From Candidatus Scalindua sediminis (lineage in GTDB: Bacteria > Planctomycetota > Brocadiia > Brocadiales > Scalinduaceae): 47,257 nucleotides of DNA. The DNA is taken from the NCBI GenBank assembly GCA_008636105.1, contig VSDH01000022.1:1-47257 (forward strand), read 5' to 3'. Under the pieces are notes generated by a model. It had not been told where the DNA came from and did not search any database. It saw nothing but the letters and a program-made list of their open reading frames with translations. Below, one piece after another: positions 1-9,288 of this stretch. How positions within the stretch are numbered: position 1 is the first letter of the stretch; each line of letters opens with the position of its first letter. The position numbers and the translations under genes were made by a program.

Positions 1-396
1 CCCTTTCTTAAGTATGGTATTATTATAGAGCAAAATGCTCCAAAATTACACCTGCTTACTTAAAGGGGTGCAGTATACAAGTTAGGAGAAAACCCAAAAT
101 TTATTAGAAGTTATTTGGTAGCGAAAATATTTCGTTATAATTTTCAAAAAACCCAAGGATTTGGAAATATTTTCGTACTTTTTGAATTAAACAAGATTAA
201 AGAATTCCTTCATGATTTTGTGTGAAGCCATAAGTCCTTGATATTTCACGTGTTATGCATCAGGGAAAATTTTAACTAGTAAAAACAAGTGATTGGTATG
301 AATATTGCGATTTAACCATTAATTACTTTTCTTCGTCCTTTTGAAAAGCATTTATATCATATGCTAACTATATTATTATTTTAACATTTTTTTATC
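1..396. other. upstream non-coding region with one inverted repeat
   Basis: No convincing gene is seen here. A 12-bp perfect inverted repeat lies at 122-133 (CGAAAATATTTC) and 164-175 (GAAATATTTTCG), spaced by 30 bases. A possible sigma70-type promoter for the next gene is TTGAAA at 341-346 followed by AT-rich -10-like hexamers around 365-374. The spacing is not ideal, so the promoter is only a suggestion. Confidence 0.4.
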
Positions 397-408
397 GGAG
401 GGGACATT

Positions 409-1155
409 ATGTTATCAGTAGCAGAAAAACCTATGGCAATCGAAAAAGGATTGACAGCAGAGGAATTTGTGGATCAGTTGGAAAAGGAATGCCTAGATCA
501 TCCAGCATTAAATCATTCGTATTTGAAGAAGTTTGAGGCAGGCAAGGTAAACAAAGACCAAATTAAGTTGTTTGCTGAACAATATTATTGCTTCTCACGT
601 CATTTCTCCAGATACCTGGCCGCTTTGGTGGCTATTACCCCAGATGAGGCATCAAGGGCGCCATTAATAAAAAACCTTCATGAGGAATATGGTGGACGTC
701 AAGAAGAGAATCGTGATATGGATCCAGAACTAACACATCCTGCAATATTCCGCAGGTTTCTGAGGTCGGTCGGAATTGATACATCTCAAGATAATCTTTC
801 TGCAATCAAACCACTGCCGGAAACAAAGCTTTTTGTGGATAAGTATCTAAATATTAGATTCCTAAACTATATCGAGGCCTTTGGAGGTATGGGACTAGGT
901 ACAGAATACATAGTGCCAAAGATGTATACGTACATACGTGAAGGTTGCAGGAAGGCAGGCCTGAGTGAGGATGATGTGCTTTTCTTTTCGGCACATATCG
1001 AACTGGATGTAGAACATGCAGAAGGTATAAAAGATTCTTTGCTCCCCTTTGTTCAAACGGAAGATCACCAGGAAATACTACGTTTCGGCGCACTAGATTT
1101 TCTGGATGCAAGAACGGTTTTATGGGACGGATTGGAAAGGGCAAGTGGGTTATAA
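409..1155 (+). CDS. haem-oxygenase-like (TenA/PqqC/CADD-type) iron-dependent enzyme
   Basis: The 248-residue all-helical protein belongs to the TenA/PqqC/CADD superfamily of haem-oxygenase-like proteins. The visible metal-ligand pattern is E92/E93 (HEEYGG), H110 (LTHPAIF), E166 (GTEYIVP) and the H196-x3-D200-x2-H203 motif, which is the signature of the diiron (HDO) branch rather than of thiaminase TenA. Known members oxidise small organic substrates or make p-aminobenzoate from the protein's own side chains (CADD); the substrate here cannot be read from sequence. The start is supported by a strong ribosome-binding site, GGAGGGG at 397-403. The gene stands alone and is followed by hairpins, so it is probably monocistronic. 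Class is fairly certain, reaction unknown. Confidence 0.8.
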   Translation: MLSVAEKPMAIEKGLTAEEFVDQLEKECLDHPALNHSYLKKFEAGKVNKDQIKLFAEQYYCFSRHFSRYLAALVAITPDEASRAPLIKNLHEEYGGRQEENRDMDPELTHPAIFRRFLRSVGIDTSQDNLSAIKPLPETKLFVDKYLNIRFLNYIEAFGGMGLGTEYIVPKMYTYIREGCRKAGLSEDDVLFFSAHIELDVEHAEGIKDSLLPFVQTEDHQEILRFGALDFLDARTVLWDGLERASGL

Positions 1156-1202
1156 GATTATATTGTAACCGTGTATTTGCAATTTAATTTGTTAAGTCCC
1201 CA

Positions 1203-1245
1203 CTAAACGCGTTTCCTTAAAGGAGACTATGTATTAAGCGTTTAG
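1203..1245. repeat. 8-bp inverted repeat pair
   Basis: CTAAACGC at 1203-1210 is matched by GCGTTTAG at 1238-1245. It sits just before the terminator-like hairpin and could be part of a larger 3' structure of the preceding mRNA. Confidence 0.35.
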
Positions 1246-1254
1246 ATTACATAG

Positions 1255-1320
1255 CCCCGTTAGGAATATCCATAGAGACTGTATTGTCTTGGATTATTAT
1301 ATTTCTAACGGGGTTTATTT
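1255..1320 (+). terminator. probable rho-independent terminator
   Basis: A 15-bp stem pairs 1255-1269 (CCCCGTTAGGAATAT) with 1299-1313, with one non-Watson-Crick position. The loop is about 29 bases and a T-rich run follows. The position fits the end of the haem-oxygenase-like gene. The loop is longer than in a typical terminator. Confidence 0.6.
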
Positions 1321-1806
1321 TTATCAAAAAACAGATGCAAGATATAATGTTTGAATGAAATTGGCTGTTATAGTTCCAACATAAGGGGCTAGATTGGCCA
1401 GATATTTGTTAAAAATTTTTTATTAACGCCTTCCAAAAGCTTTTATACTTGATTTTCCCCCTTACTCCTGTTATTAAATGAATAACACTTGTGAAAAACT
1501 TGCTTTTAAGGCAAATAAGTTTTTTAAGTGTTTTTCCTCTTGCTTTAGCAAAAAATGATTGGTTATATTGACAACCTTTATTTACCTCGGTTAGAGTCTC
1601 ATAGAAATTCCAATTAATTTTATACCAGGCGAAATATTCAATTAAAGAAATTTCCGACTAGTCTTATCCTGTGTTTAAAGTTACAATAAGACTTTATTTA
1701 TACAATGGTTAAGATTACTAATAATAAGATTATGTGGGTTCAGAAAATTCGTCTAAGATCCTTTTGGTTGATTCATAACAACATTATAACTTTTATTTGA
1801 AAGAAA
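1321..1806. other. long non-coding gap with one terminator-like hairpin
   Basis: No gene is evident in this stretch. An imperfect hairpin lies at about 1486-1530, pairing CACTT and AAAAACTTGC with GC, AAGTTTTT and AAGTG, and is followed by five T (1531-1535). It could be a second terminator or a small structured transcript. Nothing else is recognised. Confidence 0.35.
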
Positions 1807-1818
1807 TGGAGGCCGGAA

Positions 1819-3402
1819 ATGGGAAGCTTGTTTATACCTAATAGATCTGCTGCAACAAAGACAAGAACTAGAACCGGTGATCAGGTATTGCCGCAAAGCG
1901 GGATGTGCGTAATTTGCCTGGATGGATGTCCCGGGTACTGTGAAATTGGGACGTCAGCTATGAGAGGTCCGGAAACCATATACCCCCAACCATTTGGTGA
2001 AATGACTGCCGGGGCGCAAAAAGATTACCCAGTTGATTTTTCGCACTTCAATATAACGGGTACCATTGCCAGTCATCACCAAAAAGAATATGAACTATTT
2101 ACAAATGTAAATCTTGAAGCCCGCATGGGGAGAGATGGAGGTCTAAAATTAAGATTACCCTTAATCTGCACAGGCTTAGGTTCTACGCAGATAGCTTATA
2201 AACATTTTGAAAATATCGGTAACGGCGCAGCAATTTGTGGTACAGGAGTAGTATTAGGTGAAAATGTGGTAGGAATGGATGATAAGTCCAAGTTGGATAA
2301 AAACGGAAAGGTTACAGAGTCTCCGGAATTAATTAGAAGGTTTAAGTCTTTCAAAGATTATCAAAAAGATGGGTATGGTTTCATTGCTATACAGGCGAAT
2401 CCGGAAGATTTAAGGTTTGGTGTTCTTGAATATAGTTTAGATAAGCTGGGTGCGGATGCCGTGGAATTGAAGTGGGGGCAGGGTGCAAAAAATATTGGCG
2501 GTGAGGTTAAGATATTTAACCTTGATAAGGCGATACGATTGAAAAAAAGAGGTTATATTGTGATACCTGACCCGGAGGATGAGCTAACACAGGAGTCATT
2601 TAAGAAAGGTACTATAGAGGGCTTTGAGAGGCATACAAGGATAGGGGCGATATCAGAGTACCTGCCCAAGGCAATGGATGATTTTGTTAAAGCAGTGGAA
2701 CATCTCAGAGGTGCTGGTGCAAAATATATATTCTTAAAAACGGGTGCATATCGTCCATCGGATTTAGCAAGAGCGATTAAGTTCTGTTCGATTGCAAAGG
2801 TTGATGTATTAACCGTTGACGGAGCTGGTGGTGGTACAGGAATGAGTCCATGGCGAATGATGAATGAATGGGGAGTCCCTACTCTATATATAAGCGCTAT
2901 GATTTATGAGTATTGTGATAGACTGGCTAAGAAAGGTGAATATGTGCCAGACATAGTACTCGCAGGTGGCCTTACTACGGAAGATCATATCTTTAAGGCA
3001 TTTGCTTTATGTGCGCCATATGTTAAGGCTGTTGGTATGTCTCGTTCTACAATCTGTGCCGTTCATGTTGGAAATAATAATGGTAAGTGGATTAAGGAAG
3101 GCAAGATACCAAAACCTGCTAAAGATCACGGTGATACAGTTGATAAGATTTTCTATTATTCGGCAAAGGTTAAAAAGGAATTTGGTAGTAAGATAGAACC
3201 TGGCGCTTTAGGTATGTATTCTTATTATCAAAGGCTTGCAACTGGCCTTAGACAAATAATGGCTGGCGCAAGAAGATTCGGTATTTATGACATTGTCAGA
3301 GATGATATTTTTGCCTTGACCAGAGAAGCTGCAGACGTGACAGGAATCAATTACATTATGGACTGGGAAAAAGAATCTTCAATGAGTATCTTAGATGCGT
3401 AA
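1819..3402 (+). CDS. FMN-binding glutamate synthase-like protein (GltB central/FMN domain family)
   Basis: The 527-residue protein is a stand-alone version of the FMN domain of glutamate synthase (pfam Glu_synthase). It contains the hallmark DGAGGGTGMSP loop, the GADAVELKWGQGAKNIGG segment and a C-terminal AGGLTTEDH/KAVGMSR FMN-phosphate region. It lacks the glutamine amidotransferase domain and the C-terminal beta-helix of GltB, so it may use ammonia or carry out a different redox reaction. An unusual N-terminal cysteine cluster (C30, C33, C37, C41) could hold an Fe-S cluster. A good ribosome-binding site, TGGAGG at 1807-1812, fixes the start. A strong hairpin terminator lies downstream. Family assignment is secure, physiological substrate uncertain. 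Confidence 0.82.
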   Translation: MGSLFIPNRSAATKTRTRTGDQVLPQSGMCVICLDGCPGYCEIGTSAMRGPETIYPQPFGEMTAGAQKDYPVDFSHFNITGTIASHHQKEYELFTNVNLEARMGRDGGLKLRLPLICTGLGSTQIAYKHFENIGNGAAICGTGVVLGENVVGMDDKSKLDKNGKVTESPELIRRFKSFKDYQKDGYGFIAIQANPEDLRFGVLEYSLDKLGADAVELKWGQGAKNIGGEVKIFNLDKAIRLKKRGYIVIPDPEDELTQESFKKGTIEGFERHTRIGAISEYLPKAMDDFVKAVEHLRGAGAKYIFLKTGAYRPSDLARAIKFCSIAKVDVLTVDGAGGGTGMSPWRMMNEWGVPTLYISAMIYEYCDRLAKKGEYVPDIVLAGGLTTEDHIFKAFALCAPYVKAVGMSRSTICAVHVGNNNGKWIKEGKIPKPAKDHGDTVDKIFYYSAKVKKEFGSKIEPGALGMYSYYQRLATGLRQIMAGARRFGIYDIVRDDIFALTREAADVTGINYIMDWEKESSMSILDA

Positions 3403-3419
3403 TTAAATGCATAATTACT

Positions 3420-3545
3420 GTAATAGAAACCCATGCCTGTCGCCTGAGGCGACCCTTGCGGCAGACTCCAGACCCGACTTTCTGGCGGGAGGCAGTTCTG
3501 TCCTTCGGCACGACTTCTTGCCCGACGTGCCTTTTGGCGGGTAGG
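3420..3545. repeat. GC-rich palindromic repeat cluster
   Basis: The stretch is much more GC-rich than its surroundings and contains short inverted repeats, such as GTCGCCTGAGGCGAC, followed by blocks of GGCGGG. It resembles the dispersed palindromic repeats seen elsewhere in the window (for example 46430-46500). No coding potential is apparent. Confidence 0.55.
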
Positions 3546-3580
3546 TTTCCACTGTTATATAAGTTTTATTAAAACAATTA

Positions 3581-3631
3581 AATGGCTGTATAAGGTACTT
3601 GAAATGCTTTATACAGCCATTTGTTTTTATG
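3581..3631 (+). terminator. rho-independent terminator after the FMN protein
   Basis: A perfect 13-bp stem pairs AATGGCTGTATAA (3581-3593) with TTATACAGCCATT (3609-3621) around a 15-base loop and is followed by TTGTTTTTAT. Confidence 0.8.
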
Positions 3632-3639
3632 ATTAAATT

Positions 3640-3737
3640 AGATTCTTCGTCACGGAGTTTATCCTGAGCCAGGCGAAGGGTTCCTCAGAATGACACTTCT
3701 TTTGCCGCGATGTCATTCTGAGCGGAGCGAAGAATCT
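3640..3737. repeat. dispersed inverted repeat (GATTCTTCG / CTCAGAATGACA family)
   Basis: AGATTCTTCG at 3640-3649 and CTCAGAATGACA at 3684-3695 are mirrored by TGTCATTCTGAG at 3711-3722 and CGAAGAATCT at 3728-3737. One related single copy lies at 13584-13610. The element ends 34 bases before the molybdopterin oxidoreductase start, so it lies in that gene's leader. Confidence 0.75.
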
Positions 3738-3771
3738 TGAATTTGAAATTCTTAGACATCGAGATATCGTT

Positions 3772-5751
3772 ATGAATGTTTCATATTACAATACATGTCC
3801 TAGAGACTGTTATGATACCTGTTCTATCCTGACCACTGTTGAAGGAGGTAGAGCGGTTAGGCTCAGGGGTAATTCCAAGCATCCAATAACCCAGGGCTTT
3901 CTTTGCTGGAAGATACAGAATGCTTTAAAGTTTGTTTACTCTCCGGAAAGACTTAAATATCCACTCAAGAGGGTTGGTAAAAAAGGAAGTGATGATTTCC
4001 AGAGGATTTCCTGGGAAGAAGCTTATAAGGAAATTGCCCATCGCATAGGAGATGTACAGAAGAAACACGGTTCTGGGGCAATATTACCTTTTGATTATTT
4101 CGGGCATATGGGGTTACTGAATAAACAGTTTTCCCAACGTCTCTTCAATGCTCTGGGAACCAGTAAATGTTCTCCGACAATCTGCTCTAATGCAGGTAGA
4201 ACTGCCCTTCAGTATGTTTATGGAGGCTTTTGGGGTATAGACCCGGAGGAAATAAAATCGTCTAAACTCATCATACACTGGGGGCTGAACGGTCCCTGGA
4301 GTAACCTGCACGGGTACAACCTTGTTAAAAAGGCTGTCAGGGAAGGGGCAAAATTTTACGTAATAGACCCCATGAAAACCTGCAAACTTGGGAAGCATCT
4401 CCCCATAAAACCCAATACAGACGGCGCCTTGGCCCTTGGGATTGCAAACCATCTTATTTCAAAAGGATTGTACGAGCGTGATCATGTCGAGAAATATGCA
4501 TATGGGTTTGAAGACTACATGAGGATAGTTAAGGAATACGACGTTGATAGGGTCTCTAAGATCACCGGGCTTCCTAATGAAGACATCGTAGAATTGGCCG
4601 AGGATTTATACAGGTTAAGGCCCAGTTTCATACACCTGGGCTTTGGTATACAGAAACATCTATACGGAGGTGAGGCGGTAAGGACCATTGCTCTTTTGCC
4701 ACCTCTGGTGGGAGGACTCAGGGTACATTATAGTAATACCGATAGGGAAATAGACCTGGGTTTCCTTCAAGGTATGCAATTCGCTGACCAGGGTTTCTCT
4801 GCGGGGAACAAAAAGACATACAACATGGCCCAACTAGGACGAGTACTGGAAACGGGAGAGGTAAAGCTCCTTTTCGTCTTCAATACAAATCCGGTAGTTA
4901 ATTTACCTAACCAGATATTGGTAAGAAAGGGTCTGCAAAGAGAAGACCTCTTTGTGGTGGTGCATGACCTGTTTCTTAATGATACTTGTAGCTATGCCGA
5001 TATTGTATTGCCTGCCACAAGCTTCCTTGAGTCCTTTGATGTCCATGTGTGCTATTATCATAATTATATGTCTGTGAACCAAAAAGCCATAGAACCTCTT
5101 GGGGAAGCCAAACCTAACTATCAGATATTCAAAGAATTGGCCGGGGCTCTGGGTCTTAAGTCAAATGAGATATTTCCTCCTGAGCGGGAAGTGATTGATG
5201 AATTTCTCAAGAGAAGCAAGGCCGTGGATTTTACTTTAGAAGATTTGGAGAGAGAGGGTTTCTGTAAGATGAATGTAAGACCTCAGGATGTTTATCCCAC
5301 GCCTTCCGGTAAAATAGAGTTCTATTCCCAACTGGCGGAAAAGGTCGATCTTCCACCTCTTCCCGGTTATTATGAGGAGAAAATAAACAGTTATCCTTTA
5401 CAGTTACTTACTGTGAATCACAAACGTATTACACGTTCCCAATTTCATAATGTCTGGCAAAAGGAGATAGAACCAATAGTTTTGCTAAATGAAGAAGATG
5501 CCGGACAGAGGGGGATAAAGGAGGGTGACTGGGTAAGGTTAAAGAATGACCTGGATACATTAAATATGAAGGCCCGCTCCACGAGAGATATAAGGAAGGG
5601 TGTTGTATTGGCCTATGGGGGACTCTGGCCCAAGCTCTGTGGTGGTAAGGGGGTAAATGCACTAATCCCGGACGAGGTTCAGGCCTTTGGTGGTAACGCG
5701 AGCTATAATTCCACTTATGTTGAAATAGAGAAACTAACAGGCGCTTCTTAA
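3772..5751 (+). CDS. molybdopterin (Mo-bisPGD) oxidoreductase, DMSO reductase family
   Basis: The 659-residue protein has the N-terminal [4Fe-4S] motif C9-x3-C13-x3-C17-x27-C45, then the molybdopterin-binding domain and a C-terminal molydopterin-dinucleotide-binding domain (about 535-655, with LLTVNHKRITRSQFHN). No TAT or Sec signal is present, so it should act in the cytoplasm. The family covers formate dehydrogenases, thiosulfate/polysulfide reductases and related enzymes; the sequence alone does not give the substrate. No electron-transfer subunit (FeS or membrane anchor) is encoded next to it, which is unusual for respiratory members and favours a soluble enzyme. The ribosome-binding site is weak. 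Confidence 0.82.
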   Translation: MNVSYYNTCPRDCYDTCSILTTVEGGRAVRLRGNSKHPITQGFLCWKIQNALKFVYSPERLKYPLKRVGKKGSDDFQRISWEEAYKEIAHRIGDVQKKHGSGAILPFDYFGHMGLLNKQFSQRLFNALGTSKCSPTICSNAGRTALQYVYGGFWGIDPEEIKSSKLIIHWGLNGPWSNLHGYNLVKKAVREGAKFYVIDPMKTCKLGKHLPIKPNTDGALALGIANHLISKGLYERDHVEKYAYGFEDYMRIVKEYDVDRVSKITGLPNEDIVELAEDLYRLRPSFIHLGFGIQKHLYGGEAVRTIALLPPLVGGLRVHYSNTDREIDLGFLQGMQFADQGFSAGNKKTYNMAQLGRVLETGEVKLLFVFNTNPVVNLPNQILVRKGLQREDLFVVVHDLFLNDTCSYADIVLPATSFLESFDVHVCYYHNYMSVNQKAIEPLGEAKPNYQIFKELAGALGLKSNEIFPPEREVIDEFLKRSKAVDFTLEDLEREGFCKMNVRPQDVYPTPSGKIEFYSQLAEKVDLPPLPGYYEEKINSYPLQLLTVNHKRITRSQFHNVWQKEIEPIVLLNEEDAGQRGIKEGDWVRLKNDLDTLNMKARSTRDIRKGVVLAYGGLWPKLCGGKGVNALIPDEVQAFGGNASYNSTYVEIEKLTGAS

Positions 5752-5770
5752 TATTATGAATATTATTATC

Positions 5771-5961
5771 TAAATTGAGCGATTTTATACCTTATATTAT
5801 AGTAGCCGCAGGCTTTAGCCTGCGCTTCTCATCATCTAATGGGTATATGATAATCTCACGTAAGTTACGCCCCCATAGCTTCCTTGCGTAAGCTAGGAAT
5901 GGGGGCGGCTACCCGCCCGAATGTACCGTTCGGTACGGGCGGGCACAAATCGCTCAACTTA
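5771..5961 (-). mobile_element. MITE copy 1 (AAATTGAGCGATTT terminal inverted repeats)
   Basis: The 191-bp element begins TAAATTGAGCGATTTT and ends with the imperfect mirror AAATCGCTCAACTTA. The interior holds a hairpin around GCAGGCTTTAGCCTGC and a second palindrome around CCCCCATAGCTTCC / GGAATGGGGG. A GC-rich palindrome (5912-5944) is nested near one end. The same interior occurs in inverse orientation at 16899-17117 and 40728-40886. The terminal TA on each side is compatible with a TA target duplication, as for Tc1/mariner-IS630 derived MITEs. No transposase is encoded. Confidence 0.85.
5912..5944. repeat. GC-rich palindrome nested in MITE copy 1
   Basis: CCCGCCCG and CGGGCGGG arms surround a core containing CCGTTCGG. 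Related palindromes are at 7624-7652, 16916-16949 and 27591-27619. MITE copy 3 lacks it, which points to a separate insertion. Confidence 0.7.
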
Positions 5962-5994
5962 GGTAAGAGTTAAAGATTTGTACTTAAGACCTGA

Positions 5995-8900
5995 TTATGC
6001 GATGGCAAATAGTTTCTTCATCCACCTTCCAAGGTCATCTATCAGGGAATAGATTGTAGGCATGATTATGAGTGTTAATATTGTAGAGGTGAACAACCCT
6101 GAGATTACGACCAATCCTACAGGGGCCCAGATCTTTTCTCTACCCTCAAACGGACCATATAATACAGGGATCAAAAGTGGCAATGTCATTGGTAAGAGGC
6201 CAAAAATGGTTGTAAAGGATGTCATAAGTATTGGCCTTAAACGATCCCTTCCTCCTTTGACGATTGCATCGTATTTATCCATGCCGCTTCTTCGTAAACG
6301 ATTAATGTAGTCAATAAGAACTATTGCGTTATTCACAACCAGGCCGCATAGAAGCAGCAGCCCCAGACGGGAAAGGCTATCGAGTGGTAAATCCGCCAGG
6401 AAAAAAACAATCGCCACACCCGTAAATGCGAATGGAATTGTTAGCATGATTGTCAGCGGATGAATATATGATTCAAACAGTGATGCCATTATCAGGTAAA
6501 TTAGTATTATGGCAAGTATCAACCCAAACCTTGATTCAGCTTCTGCACGCTCATACCTTTTAAATTCCTCTCCCAGACTCCACACATAGCCGGCTGGCAA
6601 ACTAAAGTCTGCCATCTTTGCCTTGATATCTTCCATAATTTTTCTAAGCCCTTTCTCTTTATACTGTGCCGTAATTATGACTATCGGTTTACGATCTTTT
6701 CTTTCAATTGCCTTAGGCCCTATCCTTCTTTTAAAATCAGCCACCCTCCCCAGCACTACACCTTCTTTTTCTGTATCTTTAAATTCAAGATTCTTTAATT
6801 GGTCCAGACGTTGACGGTCTTCCTCTTTAAGTTGTAAATTTATGTCAATCTCCTTATCTTTCACCTTGAATTTGCTCACTGCTCTACTACCCAGCGAACC
6901 TGAAATACCAAATGCTATTCTCTGTGAGGTCAGTCCATATTTCTTGACCTTTTCTCTATTAATGGCTACAATTATTTCGTCCTTACCTTTTTCCAGATTA
7001 GTATCAACATCACTCAAGTCAGGGATAGTTGCAAGCCTTTCCTTAATATCATCCGCCAGTCTCGTCAGGGTGTGCATATTTCGCCCTTTTATTTCAATAC
7101 TGACTTCTTTACCGTCATGACCGTATCTAAATCTCTTCCTGTACTTAACCCCGGGAATGACCGGGAGTAAATGTCGTATCTCTTCAGACAAAGTAGATAC
7201 AGACCTTTTTGCCTCTTCCTGTTTTACAAGGTATATTGCCAGAGAACCACCACTTCTATCGAAGCTGCTGGAAATAGTCTTAATCTCTAGTTCATCCTTC
7301 CTTTCCTGAAGAATCCCTTCTAATCTTTCAAAAAGCATTTTTGTATCATCGATGCCATAGCTCTTTGGTGTATCCACCTGTAAGTGAACTTCTCTATAAA
7401 TACCTTCTCTGACTACCCCCTTTTCCAGATGTCCATATAAATAGTAAGCCAGAATAACGATTAATATCGTAATGCCGGCAGTGATCCACCTGAATCTTAG
7501 AGTTAGCTCGATAAATCTTGTATACGGGTCCGATAGGTATTTTGTTAAAAATGATTTTTGCATCTTCTCAGCATCAGTTAGGGTTCTATCGGATTTGATT
7601 ACCTCCCCTTTGTCCCCTCCTTGCGCCCGTCCGAACGGCTTTGCCGGGCGGGAAGAAGGGGAGAAGGGGTGGTTTTTCACATGATATTGAGAAGATTGTG
7701 ACTCTTCAATATTCTTATTATTTTCTTTTCTATCTTTAGTTGCCGCAGGGAATTTGAGAAGCCTTGATGCAACTAATGGTATTAAGGTAAGGGCTACAAA
7801 TAGTGATGAAACAAGGGCAGCGCATATTGCCAGACCAAAGTCGTGCATAAAGATGCCCATTCTGGATTTTGAAAGGAATACCCATGGCACAAAGACGCAT
7901 ATTGTTGTTGCTGTTGCTGCGATAATGGCCGTACTCACTTCATTACTGCCGGTGATAGCAGCTTCCCTTGCCCCAAGGTTTTCTTCCTGTTTATGCCTGA
8001 AGATATTTTCAAGGACTACGATTGCAGGGTCTACCAGCATCCCTATTGCCAGCATCAATCCTGTGAGCGATATGATGTTAAGTGTTACTTCCGAACCGGC
8101 AAACCTTCTCAACAGAAACATCAGACCAAACGTACATAATACCGAGATAGGGATTGCGGTAGTTATAATCATAGCGCTTCTAACGTTTCTTAGAAAAAAG
8201 AAAAGGATGAAGATAACCAATGCGCCTCCAAGGAATCCTGCATTTCTCAAATTCTTTAGTCTCTCAAGTATAGGTTGAGACCTGTCGCGATAGACATGTA
8301 TCTCCAGCTTATCCATTTTCGGGTCTTCCTTGATCTTATTAAGCGTACTTATAACTTCCCTTGCCACAGCGACCATGTTTGCGTCAGACGATTTCATCAC
8401 CCTTACCTTAACGGCGTTTCTTCCGTGGAGCCTCTGGTAGCTTTTTTTCGTCGGGAAGTCAAATCTGACGTCAGCTACATCAGAAAGCCTTATGCCTTTT
8501 TCATTAACCGGCAGATTAGCTACCTCATTAACGTCTTGAAACTCACCGATTGTGCGGATTATGTATTTTGTCGATCCTTCAATTATGTCACCTGCAGATA
8601 CATTTATATTACTTAACCTCAGATGTCTTCTCAGGGCAAATGTATCTATGTTATGGGACTTAAGCCGTTCGAGGTCCAGTTCTACGAATAATTGTTTTTG
8701 TTCAATGCCACGGACGTTTACGTTTGCAACACCATTTATTCTCTGGATTTTGGGTTTAAGAACATCTTCGACGATATCGTATAGTTCACTGATTTCACCT
8801 CGTATTGATACGCTGAAGTTTACAACCGGCAAGTCGCCGGACTGCCATCGAAAGATGCGTATGTTCTCTATGTCTTCCGGCAGTTTATGCCTTACCTGTT

Positions 8901-9237
8901 CGATTTTGTCCCTTACCTCCAGTGCTGCAATATCCATATCTGTACCTAAATCAAATTCCAGAGAGACTTCTGAACTAACGTCTGTCGAGGTCGATTCGAT
9001 TACGTCAACGTGTTTTACAGTGCCAAGGGCATCTTCAATGTGTAACGTAATCAAATCCTCAACCTCCTGGGGGGAGGAGGACTTATAAGGCACGTGAACC
9101 CTGAGTGAATGGCCTGAAATCTCCGGAAGGTATAGTAGGGGGATTCTGTATAGCGATATGACTCCTATCACGACTATACTCAGGATTACCATTAACGTTG
9201 TTATCGGTCGGTTTACGGCAAACGTAGATATGTTCAT
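5995..9237 (-). CDS. RND-family efflux transporter (AcrB/HAE1-like permease)
   Basis: The 1080-residue permease has the two-fold RND architecture: an N-terminal transmembrane helix (residues 12-30), a large periplasmic loop, TM helices 2-6, and a second half repeating this plan. The TM4 proton-relay region reads GMLVDPAIVVLENI, with a single aspartate. No membrane-fusion protein or TolC-like gene is adjacent, so partners must be encoded elsewhere or are lost. A GAGGT ribosome-binding site precedes the ATG. Residues about 512-550, in the cytoplasmic linker between the halves, are low-complexity and are encoded by an in-frame palindromic repeat (see 7624-7652). A second RND gene lies at 13677-16856. 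Substrate unknown. Confidence 0.88.
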   Translation of the reverse strand: MNISTFAVNRPITTLMVILSIVVIGVISLYRIPLLYLPEISGHSLRVHVPYKSSSPQEVEDLITLHIEDALGTVKHVDVIESTSTDVSSEVSLEFDLGTDMDIAALEVRDKIEQVRHKLPEDIENIRIFRWQSGDLPVVNFSVSIRGEISELYDIVEDVLKPKIQRINGVANVNVRGIEQKQLFVELDLERLKSHNIDTFALRRHLRLSNINVSAGDIIEGSTKYIIRTIGEFQDVNEVANLPVNEKGIRLSDVADVRFDFPTKKSYQRLHGRNAVKVRVMKSSDANMVAVAREVISTLNKIKEDPKMDKLEIHVYRDRSQPILERLKNLRNAGFLGGALVIFILFFFLRNVRSAMIITTAIPISVLCTFGLMFLLRRFAGSEVTLNIISLTGLMLAIGMLVDPAIVVLENIFRHKQEENLGAREAAITGSNEVSTAIIAATATTICVFVPWVFLSKSRMGIFMHDFGLAICAALVSSLFVALTLIPLVASRLLKFPAATKDRKENNKNIEESQSSQYHVKNHPFSPSSRPAKPFGRAQGGDKGEVIKSDRTLTDAEKMQKSFLTKYLSDPYTRFIELTLRFRWITAGITILIVILAYYLYGHLEKGVVREGIYREVHLQVDTPKSYGIDDTKMLFERLEGILQERKDELEIKTISSSFDRSGGSLAIYLVKQEEAKRSVSTLSEEIRHLLPVIPGVKYRKRFRYGHDGKEVSIEIKGRNMHTLTRLADDIKERLATIPDLSDVDTNLEKGKDEIIVAINREKVKKYGLTSQRIAFGISGSLGSRAVSKFKVKDKEIDINLQLKEEDRQRLDQLKNLEFKDTEKEGVVLGRVADFKRRIGPKAIERKDRKPIVIITAQYKEKGLRKIMEDIKAKMADFSLPAGYVWSLGEEFKRYERAEAESRFGLILAIILIYLIMASLFESYIHPLTIMLTIPFAFTGVAIVFFLADLPLDSLSRLGLLLLCGLVVNNAIVLIDYINRLRRSGMDKYDAIVKGGRDRLRPILMTSFTTIFGLLPMTLPLLIPVLYGPFEGREKIWAPVGLVVISGLFTSTILTLIIMPTIYSLIDDLGRWMKKLFAIA
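7624..7652. repeat. GC-rich palindrome inside the RND gene
   Basis: GCCCGTCCGAACGG and CCGGGCGGG arms lie within the coding sequence, flanked by CCCCTTTGTCCCC-like and GGGGAGAAGGGG-like arms. It is nearly identical to the intergenic copy at 27591-27619. The insertion keeps the reading frame and encodes about residues 529-538 of the transporter. Confidence 0.8.
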
Positions 9238-9288
9238 GATACCTCAGAATTTTATAACTTATTTGTATTATAAAGCTTATTACCTTTT

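Noticed and set aside
252-258. GTTATGC word as a further integron core site
   Set aside because: No L boxes or complementary R'' word surround it, so it is a chance 7-mer.
7754-9088. Several forward open frames of 110-180 codons
   Set aside because: All are shadows of the reverse-strand RND gene at 5995-9237; the antisense frames have no recognisable domains.
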